This document shows, piece after piece, positions 29,201-38,340 of a stretch of DNA of 64,000 nucleotides (within the stretch, counting starts at the first letter, position 1; the number at the start of each line of letters is the position of its first letter). The DNA lies in NCBI RefSeq assembly GCF_947495665.1, contig NZ_CANLZV010000002.1:310001-374000 (forward strand), written 5' to 3'. A model generated the notes under the pieces. It worked only from the letters and a program-made list of their open reading frames with translations, searched no databases and had not been told where the DNA came from. Both the position numbers and the translations under genes were made by a program. This DNA is from an uncultured Sunxiuqinia sp. GTDB taxonomy: Bacteria; Bacteroidota; Bacteroidia; Bacteroidales; Prolixibacteraceae.

Positions 29201-30467
29201 ACTGATCGGCCTGTATGGAATTCGTTTGAGTAGAAGCGATGATGTTGGTGGCATCAAAGCGGTGAACCTGATCATTCATCAGCAAGTAATAGTTGTCCAG
29301 CTGAAGGTAAAAATCCTTCGCATAAAGAATTCGATCGGGATCGTTAAACGACTGGTCATTGAGTACAAACTTGTCCAGCTGAACGTTTAAGTCATAAAAC
29401 TCTTGCATGCTTGCCTTGTCTTCGCTTTTTCGGTCAATTTGGAGTTTGCGTGCATTCATCGACAAATGGTTAATGCTAAGTTGTGTGAATTCGCCTTCTG
29501 CCAGCTGGTACAAATCGAATTCCTTCATTTGTCTGAAGTTCATCTCCGGTGCATTTTCCACAGGAATTACCTTAATGTCGGCCTGATGCAAAAACAAGGA
29601 ATCAATGTGAATGCTATCCTGCTGAAACAGCTTGTTGAACTGATTCGATTTGATGGAAATTTCCGGAATTGTTACTAAGTATTGGGTTCGGCTGGTTGGT
29701 TGCTGTCTGGTTGGCGATAGTTCAATGGATCGGCCAATAATGTCATTGCTTTTTAGTGAATACTGAATGTTTTGAATGCTAAGTTCGTGAATGCTATCGC
29801 TTAATGCCTTTCTGTAGTTATCTAGGCTGAGAAAAACGTCATCGGCCCGGAAGAAGTCATCTTTTTGACGGATCAAAGAGGAATCGGTGTAAAAATTCGA
29901 AATACCAATGTTTAGATTCAGGGCTCCCAGGCTTTTGGGCTGCAGTTGGTTGGATAGCTGATTGTCAATGAATCCGGCGTTTGTCAGGCTAATCTTGTCG
30001 ATGGCCAGGGACTGCAGGTCTTGACCAAAAACGGAACGAAGTTCCTTAACGAATGCATAAGAGCTTTTGGATTTTGTACTATCTGTTTTTAAGGTCCAGA
30101 CCGGTGAATTAATCTCGAGTTCCCGGATGTGAAGCTCATTCTTCGTGAGTAACTTGTACAGGTTGATCCTTTTCACTGAAATGGCTTCTGCTTGCAGAAA
30201 ATCAGCTGTTTGGCTTGCGGATTTCTTTTTGATTTCGATCTCTTGAATCCGGATGCTTCGGGTGAACAGGTTGACCGATAAATCTTCAAAGTGAAGTACG
30301 TATTGGTTTGCCGTTTTAGCTTTCAACCAGGCGTTCAGTTCCTTTTGTATTAGTTTGTCAGCCCACAAAAATAGCAGTGTCCCACCTATGATGACCAGCC
30401 CAATGAAAAACGCCAGTATCCATCTGGTCAGTCTTTTGGGAGTGTTATTTGGGGCTTGGTTCATCAT
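26220..30467 (-). CDS. Giant AsmA/TamB-like single-pass envelope protein
   Basis: A 1415-residue protein with one N-terminal membrane segment (about 15-35, ILAFFIGLVIIGGTLLFLW) and a very long beta-rich outer part. The outer part is made of loose repeats such as SLTNAGFIDNQ, ISSKKSQIYIRNA and IEDIQITPRYSKQ, many following a hydrophobic-polar alternation. The C-terminal 250 residues have the AsmA-like pattern LTNYDLYYEEQAPE, then SPFDLTYLNPVTRNAAGIAV and SGQLDRFEFDF. AsmA-family proteins form hydrophobic grooves that move lipids between membranes; this is a family-level inference. It is alone in its transcript, next to the GT2 gene but opposite in direction. Confidence 0.65.
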   Translation of the reverse strand: MMNQAPNNTPKRLTRWILAFFIGLVIIGGTLLFLWADKLIQKELNAWLKAKTANQYVLHFEDLSVNLFTRSIRIQEIEIKKKSASQTADFLQAEAISVKRINLYKLLTKNELHIRELEINSPVWTLKTDSTKSKSSYAFVKELRSVFGQDLQSLAIDKISLTNAGFIDNQLSNQLQPKSLGALNLNIGISNFYTDSSLIRQKDDFFRADDVFLSLDNYRKALSDSIHELSIQNIQYSLKSNDIIGRSIELSPTRQQPTSRTQYLVTIPEISIKSNQFNKLFQQDSIHIDSLFLHQADIKVIPVENAPEMNFRQMKEFDLYQLAEGEFTQLSINHLSMNARKLQIDRKSEDKASMQEFYDLNVQLDKFVLNDQSFNDPDRILYAKDFYLQLDNYYLLMNDQVHRFDATNIIASTQTNSIQADQLQLKPNQNPSTTLTRVDMECDSIRFRDIDLKRLFHKREMPLQSILAYSPKVLINQGQKKQKASRETNSLLYYFIRNYIKGVYASVVDFDEGRVVVLSDEGSQQSGEISSNFDFKLTDFSLDSISAERTDKLFFATNIELTFSDYNMKLVDQIHRLQIDQIDVSSYNNRASLTNFRLSPDDPKKNARLLKKFNRSQIYEITIPHLILSNTNIHQAFFRKKLQINNFSIIEPSISLEVFSRPNKEAKRNSPQELYELLNNYIENISIGKIEVPNGNIQLVTHSRKGKTSSFNNKFSVELENFLLNAAEIEKSRLFFADDFELKIEDQLFQLSDNVHNLQASEIGISSKKSQIYIRNAILYPDITSKIYGDLPMHFHINIPEIKLQGVDLEEAYFEQQLDVDRFLINQPEINLYRSEVPQKQVDFKDAVVPLPKEMQRLTITQFKLTGGKINIFKTNELQESKILTSNLQMIGDNNSLISHTANTPAAFKSDNISTSLSQVIFKPEKGNVDYTADSVHFSTRKRDLTLRNLLLTNNAATAGKGFVELKVPGLTFKEVDIQQVLNKKNLHFESIQAERPQLTIQKSDNSNSRVNLFQLKIPSDISPLFSEIAAHQIHLTDGELISRVGNTTKHFPNLQVELQEFKLDTIPAEHLLGAQSVKLNLKNYAFSDKANLYNFNLGDIQFNNQNNQLSIEDIQITPRYSKQQFQTVIPFETDHYQGSINRLDLINLDLKRWYQQGELTASQLIADGGTLNIYRDKRTADDPNKQSKMPQEILKDMALPIYFDTLKLTNYDLYYEEQAPERPFPGLVYFRDMTIRAFPVTNLPYLANAKTALNVKASAWLMGESLMEVSMKYDLRSPVNQFQVSGHLSPFDLTYLNPVTRNAAGIAVRSGQLDRFEFDFIADQELAQGKLKFAYDNLRIAILEQKDGDTKEAKFLSFLTNSLVLKSKHPRTRILLPDDIYFKRNPQKSVVNYWWKSIFSGAKNTFGIKEEKEE

Positions 30468-30971
30468 TTTTAGCTATCAAACAGAATGCATTATATACTA
30501 GAGACTAATTTTATAAAAAAAGTTGCGTATTCAAAGGAAAAACGTGCTTTGATTCATTTCTTTTGTGCAAAGAACAGAAAGGTGTTTTATAACGCATTCG
30601 CTGAAAGAGTACTTACGAGCTATTTCCCCGGTTCTAACTCGAGAATGTTTATACCGGATAGATATTGGCTAGGTTGCAATATTTGCTGAGTTAGCCTTTG
30701 AAACATGCGAGCTAAGCTGGTGCCGGAACGGCTTTTCTGATTCTGGGAGTAACAATCAGAAAACTTGTTTGGGTTTGATTGCTCAGAATTTCTCAGGCTT
30801 GCAACAGAAGCCGAGTTAAACAAATTATTTCTTGCCTTGTTTTTTGTTTAAGTTAATTAAATGATTGTCCGGTAATCAGTGAACAGTTTCTTTGATGGCT
30901 CTTGCTGTTTAAAGCATTGGTTTATCATGGTGGATTCGCCTTTGAGCCGGCGTCATTTTAAAGAATCGATT
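30468..30971. other. Gene-free stretch with a 10-bp hairpin
   Basis: About 500 bases between divergent genes. TTTTCTGATT (30733-30742) pairs perfectly with AATCAGAAAA (30754-30763). Short open frames on both strands (up to 67 codons) have no recognisable content. It should hold the promoters of the AsmA-like gene and the dehydrogenase gene, but no consensus -7 box is obvious. Confidence 0.4.
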
Positions 30972-32240
30972 ATGAGGTTTTCCGCGTTTTGGTTTTTTCT
31001 TGTAGGCTTGATGGCCTGTAACCAAGGAGTGCACAAACTTGATGTGATTCAACCCGATGCAGACAATGGTGGCTTGATTTTGCCTGATGGTTTTTCGGCT
31101 CTGGTTGTTGCAGACACGCTTGGGCATGCCCGGCATATCCAGGTGAATCGCCAGGGAGATATTTACATTTCGTTGAACCGCCCTAAAAATGGGGGAGGTA
31201 TCGTTTGTCTTCGGGATACCACCAATGATGGACGAGCAGATTTGATCAAGTATTTTGGCGAACATCATGGAACGGGAATTGCCTTGAAAGATGACTATCT
31301 GTACCTCGGGGCAGACACCCTGGTGGTACGATATCCTATGATTTATAGCCAACTTCTGCCACACGATGCGGAAGAAATCATTGTTCAGGGCTTGCCCCAC
31401 AACAGTCAGCATGCGGCCAAACCACTGACTTTTGATCAGGACGGAAATTTGTATGTGACAGTTGGTGCCCCTTCAAATGCTTGTATGGAACAAAGCCGAA
31501 CGAAAGGTTCGCCGGGCATGGACCCTTGTCCGCTGCTGGAGCGACATGGTGGTATCTGGCAATTTAAAGCCGATCAGCTTAACCAGAATCAGGTTTTGGA
31601 TGGTGAGCGATTTGCAACGGGAATCCGACATGCCGTTGCAATAGACTGGAATACGACCGAAAGTACCTTATTTGCGGTGCAGCATGGGCGGGACCAGCTG
31701 AGCCAGCTTTTCCCGGATTTATACGATGCCAAGCAAAATGCGGAGCTTCCTGCCGAAGAGTTTTTATTGGTTGAAGAAGGTTCCGATTTTGGCTGGCCCT
31801 ACTGCTACTATGATCCGATGCAGCAGGCAAAAGTATTGGCTCCGGAGTATGGTGGCGATGGACATACGTTGGGGCGCTGTGAGGATAAAGATGATCCAAT
31901 CATGGCATTTCCGGCACATTTGGCACCTAACGATTTATTGTTTTACACCGGAGACATGTTTCCTGAGCGATACAAAAACGGAGCTTTTATCGCGTTTCAT
32001 GGTTCGTGGAACCGCGCCCCGGAAGTGCAGGAAGGCTACTTTGTGGCCTTTGTGTCTTTTAAAGGAAAGCTACCATCTGGAGATTGGGAAGTTTTTGCCG
32101 ACGGATTTGCTGGTGTTGACGTAGTAAACAGCCCGCGTGATGCGGCCTATCGTCCCTGTGGACTGGCGCAAGGTCCCGATGGGTCGTTGTTTGTTACCGA
32201 TGATGTGCAAGGAAGGGTTTGGCGAATCATGTATGAATAG
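30972..32240 (+). CDS. Glucose/sorbosone dehydrogenase-like lipoprotein (PQQ-type beta-propeller)
   Basis: A 422-residue lipoprotein, with signal MRFSAFWFFLVGLMAC and lipidated Cys at 16. The mature part is the six-bladed propeller of soluble glucose/L-sorbosone dehydrogenases: HARHIQVNRQGDIYISL, GNLYVTVGAPSNACME, FATGIRHAVAIDWN, GSDFGWPYCYYDP, GAFIAFHGSWNRAPE and GSLFVTDDVQGRVWRI. Members oxidise sugars with PQQ in the periplasm; whether PQQ is made here is unknown. The reading frame is open upstream to 30879, but the lipobox fixes ATG 30972 as the sensible start. A cytochrome c lipoprotein follows closely and could take the electrons. Confidence 0.85.
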   Translation: MRFSAFWFFLVGLMACNQGVHKLDVIQPDADNGGLILPDGFSALVVADTLGHARHIQVNRQGDIYISLNRPKNGGGIVCLRDTTNDGRADLIKYFGEHHGTGIALKDDYLYLGADTLVVRYPMIYSQLLPHDAEEIIVQGLPHNSQHAAKPLTFDQDGNLYVTVGAPSNACMEQSRTKGSPGMDPCPLLERHGGIWQFKADQLNQNQVLDGERFATGIRHAVAIDWNTTESTLFAVQHGRDQLSQLFPDLYDAKQNAELPAEEFLLVEEGSDFGWPYCYYDPMQQAKVLAPEYGGDGHTLGRCEDKDDPIMAFPAHLAPNDLLFYTGDMFPERYKNGAFIAFHGSWNRAPEVQEGYFVAFVSFKGKLPSGDWEVFADGFAGVDVVNSPRDAAYRPCGLAQGPDGSLFVTDDVQGRVWRIMYE

Positions 32241-32308
32241 TGATGAGAAAAATTCGGTTTTTATTGAATTTATCAGTCCCTAACTTCACCACAAACAACT
32301 TCAAAAGC

Positions 32309-32812
32309 ATGTTTCAAGATAGAAAGTCAGAAGTATCAATTTTTAATAAAGAATTTGTGAGAGTATTTATTATTTCCCTTTCATTTATCGTTGCACTTGT
32401 TGGGAGTTCGTGCACGCAAAGTAGTTCGTCAACCAGTGATCAACAAACCGAAAAGTTTCAACAATCTATGGAAAGTGCTGACTCCGGCCCCGTGGAGCAA
32501 GTTCATCCCGGAAAGTCCGTTTATGAAAAATATTGCCTGACCTGTCACCAGGCAGATGGTTCAGGAGTTCCAGGCATGTATCCTCCGGTTGGGCCAAATG
32601 AGTGGACTAAGGATCAGGCTAAAATAATTCAGGTTGTCCTTAATGGTCAAAGTGGAGAGATTGAAGTCAATGGCGAAGTGTATAATAATTTGATGCCCCC
32701 GCACAATTTTCTGTCTGATAAGGAAGTGGCAGATGTGGTTTCTTATGTTCGTGCCAATTTTGGGAATGAGCTTCCTCCGGTTACTGAGGAAGATGTTGCC
32801 GCAGCTCGCTAG
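32309..32812 (+). CDS. Cytochrome c lipoprotein, probable electron acceptor of the dehydrogenase
   Basis: A monoheme cytochrome c of about 167 residues. A hydrophobic lipoprotein signal (IISLSFIVALVGSSC, lipidated Cys about 35) is followed by a Ser-rich spacer and a class I heme domain with CLTCH (about 76-80) and a likely distal Met in NNLMPPHNFLSDKE. The dehydrogenase gene ends at 32240 and an alternative ATG at 32243 would add 22 residues. A TTG...TAACTTCA promoter-like pair just before 32309 favours the shorter start. Side-by-side placement with the sorbosone-dehydrogenase-like gene suggests it passes electrons from sugar oxidation to the respiratory chain. It converges with the GH5 gene, 4 bases apart. 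Confidence 0.85.
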   Translation: MFQDRKSEVSIFNKEFVRVFIISLSFIVALVGSSCTQSSSSTSDQQTEKFQQSMESADSGPVEQVHPGKSVYEKYCLTCHQADGSGVPGMYPPVGPNEWTKDQAKIIQVVLNGQSGEIEVNGEVYNNLMPPHNFLSDKEVADVVSYVRANFGNELPPVTEEDVAAAR

Positions 32813-32816
32813 CTTG

Positions 32817-34541
32817 TTAATTCGATTTGATCAGCTTTCCCGATAGCATGGTTCCTTTGTATGGCCATCGGATCAGGTAGCGGCCATGGGGGAGTTCATT
32901 TAAATCAATCTGCAAGTCGGTGGAAATGACCTTCTGCATCATCAGTTGCCCGGAGAAGTTGTAAATAGAGGTTCTCCCGGCACTATCGGCTTTGGTGAAG
33001 TTAAGAATGCCATTGGTCGGGTTGGGGTAGAAATAGGACTTTTTCTCTTTCAAAGCTGAGCTATCCGTTCCAAGGCTTATTTCATAAAGTCCGATTTCAT
33101 CCAAAACAAAATTGGTGCTTGAATCCCCTAAATCGAAGACAAGGCGGGCTTTGGAGTCCGTGTCGTTTTGCATCTGAAAACTGAACGAATAAGTCTGCAA
33201 CTCCGCAGTCATGTTGAATGTGGAGTTGCCACTGTATGAGGTCCATGGTTCCTGATTCATTCCGGTGTAAATACTGATTGGTCTGCCATCGCTGGCCTTT
33301 GCTTTAAACTGTACTTCATAGGTTTTGCCTTTTTCTAAAACCAGCTCATTGAGGACAAGTTGAATGTGCCAGTTTTCAGTCCCGCCATTGGTGATTTCGA
33401 GCGACAGCTCTCCCTGGCTGACTAAGCCTGTGGAAGAAGCGCCTGAGTTGTTGTACAGTTTCCAGCCTTCCAGGTCGCCATTCTGGTTAAACTCTGTCTT
33501 AAACAGTTCTTTCCGGTTAACCGGCGTTGGCTCGGGCAACTCATTTTTCAGTAAGGCGTCAACCAGTTCGTGCCTGAAGGTCAGAGTTGCAGGTCTGAAG
33601 ATGCCAAAACCGGCACTAAATTCCCAGTAGGCCCAGCTAAAGTTTTGAGACTCAAAATACCGGGCAAGGTAGGTGGTCCAACGCACACGCGAGGCCATGT
33701 CGGCCCGGTTGTAAGCTCCAAATTCACCAACATGAACCGGGATGTTGTTGGTGGCGCTAAACTGGATCGCTGCTTCAAAGTCAGCTTGTACTTTTTGCCG
33801 TTCCGTTTCAGTGTCATGCCATTCTGTCCCCAGCCATTGGTCAGCTTCAGGACCAACCCATTCGGCACCTTGATGGGTAAACGAAAAGGGATTGTAGTAG
33901 TGAAGGGTCAGAATGAGCCGGTCGTCGTTCGGAACTTGCAATTTTGACAACCCGCCAAGTCCTCCATATTCTGCAGTTCCGACTAAAATAAAGCGATTGG
34001 GGGTGGTGCGGCGGATAGTCTGAAGAGCCTCGGCTAAAAATACATTCCATTTTTCAGCGGTTAGGTTGTTATGTGGCTCATTCAACAGTTCAAAAATCAG
34101 GCTGTCTGGATAATCTGCAAAATGAGTGGAAAGCTGCTCCCACATGGCCAGAAACCGGGGCTTTTCTTCCTCCGGATTTTCAAATAAGGCTTCATGGTGA
34201 TGCATGTTGATAATTGCGTGCATCTTGTTTTTAAGGGCTAAATCGACTACGTGCTGAATGCGTTGTAAGAAAGCATCGTCAATGGTGTAGGGGGAGTGTG
34301 CTAAACTCCGCTCTTCGGTTTCCCAGCGAATGGGAATACGGACATGATCAAAGCCCATACTGGCTATGGTCAACATGTATTCATCCTTGAACGGGTTGCC
34401 CCAGGCTTCTTCGCTGGGGGCTTCAAGCATATTGCCCAGGTTGATTCCCCGGCCAAGTTCCGCGTTTTTATCAAAAGCCGGAGTTTGTGCCAAAACCGAA
34501 AAAGAAAGGACGGTTAACAGCAGGCTGATTCGTGTTTTCAT
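32817..34541 (-). CDS. Secreted GH5 glycosidase with CBM and type IX secretion sorting domain
   Basis: A 574-residue secreted enzyme. Order: signal peptide (MKTRISLLLTVLSFSVLAQ), GH5 TIM barrel (about 25-340), a carbohydrate-binding-module-like beta domain of the CBM4/9 type (about 350-490), and a Por C-terminal sorting domain (YFYPNPTNGILNF to the end). The acid/base Glu155 sits in FELLNEPHNN and the nucleophile Glu273 in HVGEFGAYN. It should cleave a beta-glucan, mannan or xyloglucan-like polymer outside the cell, exported by the type IX system. No SusC/SusD pair is next to it, so it is not in a visible polysaccharide utilisation locus. Confidence 0.92.
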   Translation of the reverse strand: MKTRISLLLTVLSFSVLAQTPAFDKNAELGRGINLGNMLEAPSEEAWGNPFKDEYMLTIASMGFDHVRIPIRWETEERSLAHSPYTIDDAFLQRIQHVVDLALKNKMHAIINMHHHEALFENPEEEKPRFLAMWEQLSTHFADYPDSLIFELLNEPHNNLTAEKWNVFLAEALQTIRRTTPNRFILVGTAEYGGLGGLSKLQVPNDDRLILTLHYYNPFSFTHQGAEWVGPEADQWLGTEWHDTETERQKVQADFEAAIQFSATNNIPVHVGEFGAYNRADMASRVRWTTYLARYFESQNFSWAYWEFSAGFGIFRPATLTFRHELVDALLKNELPEPTPVNRKELFKTEFNQNGDLEGWKLYNNSGASSTGLVSQGELSLEITNGGTENWHIQLVLNELVLEKGKTYEVQFKAKASDGRPISIYTGMNQEPWTSYSGNSTFNMTAELQTYSFSFQMQNDTDSKARLVFDLGDSSTNFVLDEIGLYEISLGTDSSALKEKKSYFYPNPTNGILNFTKADSAGRTSIYNFSGQLMMQKVISTDLQIDLNELPHGRYLIRWPYKGTMLSGKLIKSN

Positions 34542-34619
34542 AAGTCGGAATTTTTTCTGACAGGTTTAGTTTTGCTTACTATTGGTCCGGGTGAAGTTAG
34601 TTTTATTCGAGGTGAAAAA

Positions 34620-34670
34620 CAAGAAAATCCAGGCATTCCTGAACCCTTGCTGCGAAGGGGTGAATGCCTG
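34620..34670 (-). terminator. Terminator after the SIMPL gene
   Basis: CAGGCATTC (34630-34638) pairs with GAATGCCTG (34662-34670), with an inner CCCTT/AAGGGG pairing. On the minus strand a TTTTCTTGTTTTT run follows. Confidence 0.7.
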
Positions 34671-34680
34671 AATTGACGGG

Positions 34681-35388
34681 CTATTCGCCAATGGCGAAGC
34701 GCGTAAATACTTTGTAGCTGAGTTTCATTTTTTCGAATGAAATTTCGGGCTCCGACTCGATGCTGCTTTCATTCATCATTGACGCAGTTCCCCGGATGAG
34801 GATGTTTTTTGCGTAAGGCTGGATGAAGTTTGCCCGTTCCTGGATGAAGAGTACTTTCCCCAGTTTTTGGTCAACAGCTTCGAGCAAATAACTGGCTTTT
34901 TCCCGGGCATCTTTAATGGCCTTGATTTTGACTTCTTTTTTGAAATCGTCCATCTGACTGTGGTCTACGCGTTGAATGTGGGCATTCTGGGCATCAATTT
35001 CATCCAGAATCTCCCAAACGTTTGCCAGTTCGCTGGTGCTGCCAACTTCCAGCAGGTAGTTTTTTGAGGCCAGCATATCCTTGTTTTTTCGTTTGATGGT
35101 TACAAAATCAGCGTCAGCATTGGCCAGACTGAGTTTGCTTAGGTCAAACTTATTGACCTTCAGGTGTTGTTTCAATTTCTTCTCGAGGTCTTCAATGTTT
35201 ATCTTGGTTTTTCCCTCATAGCGCTCTTTTAAGGTAAATTGAAGAAAAATCTCATCCGGAACTACTTCCATTTCACCTTCTCCGGTTACTTCAATATAGG
35301 GCGTTGAAACCAATGGATTAAGTTCAGTTTGCGCAAAGCCACTCAGGCTAAATACAAGAAGTATCAAAATTAATCTGCTCGTTTTCAT
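34681..35388 (-). CDS. SIMPL (DUF541) domain periplasmic protein
   Basis: About 235 residues with a Sec signal peptide (MKTSRLILILLVFSLSGFAQ). The mature part carries the SIMPL pattern: IEVTGEGEMEVVPDEIFLQFTL near the front (given here only in part), then KASYLLEAVDQKLGKVLFIQE and a C-terminal KMKLSYKVFTRFAI. Members are exported oligomeric proteins of uncertain role; some are linked to oxidative stress or signalling. An alternative start lies two codons upstream at 35394. It is monocistronic, divergent from the AddB-like gene 109 bases away. Confidence 0.85.
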   Translation of the reverse strand: MKTSRLILILLVFSLSGFAQTELNPLVSTPYIEVTGEGEMEVVPDEIFLQFTLKERYEGKTKINIEDLEKKLKQHLKVNKFDLSKLSLANADADFVTIKRKNKDMLASKNYLLEVGSTSELANVWEILDEIDAQNAHIQRVDHSQMDDFKKEVKIKAIKDAREKASYLLEAVDQKLGKVLFIQERANFIQPYAKNILIRGTASMMNESSIESEPEISFEKMKLSYKVFTRFAIGE

Positions 35389-35502
35389 AGTCATTATTTT
35401 AAATTTATAATTTATTCATTCTGATCGCTTTATTTCAAATGGTAAAAAATCTTTTCTGCTCGGCTGAATTTTAGTATTATCTTTAACAACAAATCTTTTA
35501 GC

Positions 35503-38340
35503 ATGACCCCTTTTTTAACCCAGGTAGCCCGTTATTTATTTGCGACTTATGGTTCTGACATTAACCGCATTTCGTTGGTGTTTCCGAGTCGGCGAGCCAG
35601 TGTTTTCTTTAATGCTTATTTAAATGAACTGGTCGAATCGCCGATTATTGGGCCAGAAGCCATAACAATCGACGAATTGGTGTCACGAATGTCGGGAATG
35701 CAAATATCAGACCAGATTAGTCTGATTCTGCATTTGCACCGCATTTATGTGGCCGAAACAGGGCATGAGGAAAGTCTGGATGACTTTTTCTTTTGGGGGG
35801 AAATTCTGCTTAATGATTTTAATGATATCGATAAATACAGACTGGATTCCAGTGATTTGTTTCAGAATATTGAAGACATCAAAGAAGTGGAATCCCGCTT
35901 TGATTACCTGACTGAAGAACAAAAAAAAGCAATTGAATCTTTTTGGGGAAGTCTTGGGCGTTCGGAGAGTTCGGTGAATCGTGACAAGTTTGTGGCTTTC
36001 TGGAATAAGTTACCTGCCATTTATAAACGGTTTCGCCAGGAACTGCTGAAGCAGAATTCGGGCTACACAGGCTTGGTTTATCGTGAAATCGTTGAAAAGC
36101 TTGAAGATGGCGAAATTGGTTTGCCGGAAGGTGATCAGTTTGTTTTTGTGGGTTTCAATGCCTTAAATCGTTGCGAAAATAATTTGTTTAAACGGTTCCA
36201 GTCAGCCGGAAAAGCGCTTTTCTTTTGGGATTATGAGGAGCAGCTGCTGAATGACTCTTCGCAGGAAGCCGGGCTTTTTATTCGTCGAAACAGATTGGAA
36301 TTTCCGGCTCCTGAAGGTTTTGAGTTGGATGCAGGAGCACAAAAAAATACCAAAATTAGTTTGGTGTCGGTACCTGGGCAAGTGGCGCAGGCGCAAGTTA
36401 TTCATTATCGAAACTTGTTTCAGGAGGATATTAAGGCCAATCGTTTTGATGATACGGCTCTGGTATTATCTGATGAAAGTATGCTGGTGCCGGTGATTTC
36501 CGCAGCCGGAGCCCGTTTCAAGCAGATTAATATAACCATGGGGTATGCGCTGCAGAGTACGCCTGTTTACAGCTTGATCACCTTGCTGATTGACTTGCAG
36601 AAAAACAGTCGCAGAATGGATGGCGAGTCAGCTTTTTATCATCGTCCGGTTTTGGCTTTGCTGAAACACCAGCTGGTTGCTAGTGATGAGACTAAGGGAT
36701 TAGTCGCTGAGATTCTGAGTAAAAACAAAATTTACATCCGAAAACAGGAGCTGGAGCGCAATGCTTTGCTGAGTCTGCTTTTTTTCTCTCCATCCAATTG
36801 GAAGGATTGTGCCCACTACTTTATGGATATTCTTCGCATGTTGGGCTTGCGTTTCTCGAGTGGGGAAGAGAGCCCCATAAAACTGGAAGGAGAGTACCTT
36901 TATCAGGCTTATCTCTCGATTCAGCGATTGGTCGATACGCTTGCAGAGCTGGGAGATGCCAAAGTATCGGTTTCCTTGTTCTTTCGCTTGCTTGTTCAAT
37001 ACCTTCAGCGGGTTTCCATTCCTTTTGAAGGGGAGCCATTGACCGGATTACAGGTAATGGGTTTTTTGGAAACGCGCTTGCTCGACTTCAAAAAGGTCGT
37101 GTTATTTTCTGTAAACGAAGGCAAAATGCCCAAGTCAACGCCTGTCCATTCATTTATTCCTTATCACCTGAGAAAGGCTTTTGGCTTGCCTGCTTACGAA
37201 GAGCACGATGCCATGTATGCTTATTATTTTTACCGTCTGTTGCATCGGGCCGAAGAAGTGGTGTTGGTGTACAACTCCGCCACTGACGGGTTGAATTCAG
37301 GAGAGATGAGCCGCTATTTGTTTCAGCTTAAGTATGATTCGGAAGAGAAGCCCAAAGAATATTATTTCGATTTCAATTTTAAGTCATCGGGCAATGCTCC
37401 GATTGCAATTCCGGCTACGGCGGCGCATCAGGAAAAGTTACTTCAGAATTATACGGAACGCAAGCTAAGTCCCAGCGCACTAAATACCTATCTCGACTGT
37501 AAGTTAAAGTTTTACTTTAAGCATATCGCCTTCATTAAAGAAACCGATGATGTTCTGGAGGATGTGGACCCTCGTTTATTCGGAAACTTGTTTCACTATG
37601 CCATGGAGTTGCTCTACCTGGATTTTGTGGGGAAAGAAGTTCAAAAAGATCATTTGAAAGCTTTGCTGGTAAATAAGTCAAAAATTGAACAGGTGATCCG
37701 GGCGGCTTTTGCCAAGGAATATTATAAGGATAAGAATTTGAATGACGTTCGGATAGCGGGAAAAAATATTCTTGTGAAAGATCATCTGGAAACTTATTTG
37801 CGCCAGTTGCTGATGAATGACCTGGCCTTTGCTCCGTTTCGGGTAGTGGCGTTGGAAGGGCAATACGAGGCTCTGTTTGATGTTGATCTGGGAGATCGGA
37901 AACAGCAGATTTTGATGGGAGGAACAATTGACCGGATTGACGAAACCGCCAACGGAACCCGGATTATCGATTACAAGACGGGGCGTAGCCTGAAACTGAG
38001 CTTCAAAGAGATCGATCAGTTTTATGAACGGGATAAACACGGAAGGCCCAAAGAAATTTTTCAGACCCTTATTTATTCTGAAATATTTCAACGATCAACC
38101 GGCCAAACAAACTTGCTTCCGACTATTTATAAAATCGATGATTTTTTTGGCGATGAGTTTCATCCGGAGGTATTGCGCGGAAATGAATTGCTCCATTACC
38201 AGCAAGTAGCCCAAGCTTTTCAGGCGAGCCTGGATGAATTCTTAGCCGAAATCTTTAGCAAAGACAATGTGTACACACAAACAGAAGACGATCGAAAGTG
38301 CCGTATGTGTCCGTATAATGTTATTTGCCGACGGGGTTAG
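35503..38340 (+). CDS. addB: AddB-like helicase/nuclease subunit (PD-(D/E)XK, Fe-S)
   Basis: A 945-residue protein. The N-terminal two-thirds resemble an inactive UvrD-like helicase without a Walker A loop ([16 protein letters not shown] where AddB proteins begin). The C-terminal nuclease has GTIDRIDE and IIDYKTGRS, the Asp and Lys of the PD-(D/E)XK core. An iron-sulfur staple is marked by Cys in [10 protein letters not shown] and by Cys933, Cys936 and Cys942 in [11 protein letters not shown]. AddB pairs with AddA in double-strand-break end processing for recombination. No addA gene is in this window, so the partner must lie elsewhere. Its stop codon overlaps the convergent trmD end by a few bases. 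Confidence 0.88.
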   Translation: MTPFLTQVARYLFATYGSDINRISLVFPSRRASVFFNAYLNELVESPIIGPEAITIDELVSRMSGMQISDQISLILHLHRIYVAETGHEESLDDFFFWGEILLNDFNDIDKYRLDSSDLFQNIEDIKEVESRFDYLTEEQKKAIESFWGSLGRSESSVNRDKFVAFWNKLPAIYKRFRQELLKQNSGYTGLVYREIVEKLEDGEIGLPEGDQFVFVGFNALNRCENNLFKRFQSAGKALFFWDYEEQLLNDSSQEAGLFIRRNRLEFPAPEGFELDAGAQKNTKISLVSVPGQVAQAQVIHYRNLFQEDIKANRFDDTALVLSDESMLVPVISAAGARFKQINITMGYALQSTPVYSLITLLIDLQKNSRRMDGESAFYHRPVLALLKHQLVASDETKGLVAEILSKNKIYIRKQELERNALLSLLFFSPSNWKDCAHYFMDILRMLGLRFSSGEESPIKLEGEYLYQAYLSIQRLVDTLAELGDAKVSVSLFFRLLVQYLQRVSIPFEGEPLTGLQVMGFLETRLLDFKKVVLFSVNEGKMPKSTPVHSFIPYHLRKAFGLPAYEEHDAMYAYYFYRLLHRAEEVVLVYNSATDGLNSGEMSRYLFQLKYDSEEKPKEYYFDFNFKSSGNAPIAIPATAAHQEKLLQNYTERKLSPSALNTYLDCKLKFYFKHIAFIKETDDVLEDVDPRLFGNLFHYAMELLYLDFVGKEVQKDHLKALLVNKSKIEQVIRAAFAKEYYKDKNLNDVRIAGKNILVKDHLETYLRQLLMNDLAFAPFRVVALEGQYEALFDVDLGDRKQQILMGGTIDRIDETANGTRIIDYKTGRSLKLSFKEIDQFYERDKHGRPKEIFQTLIYSEIFQRSTGQTNLLPTIYKIDDFFGDEFHPEVLRGNELLHYQQVAQAFQASLDEFLAEIFSKDNVYTQTEDDRKCRMCPYNVICRRG

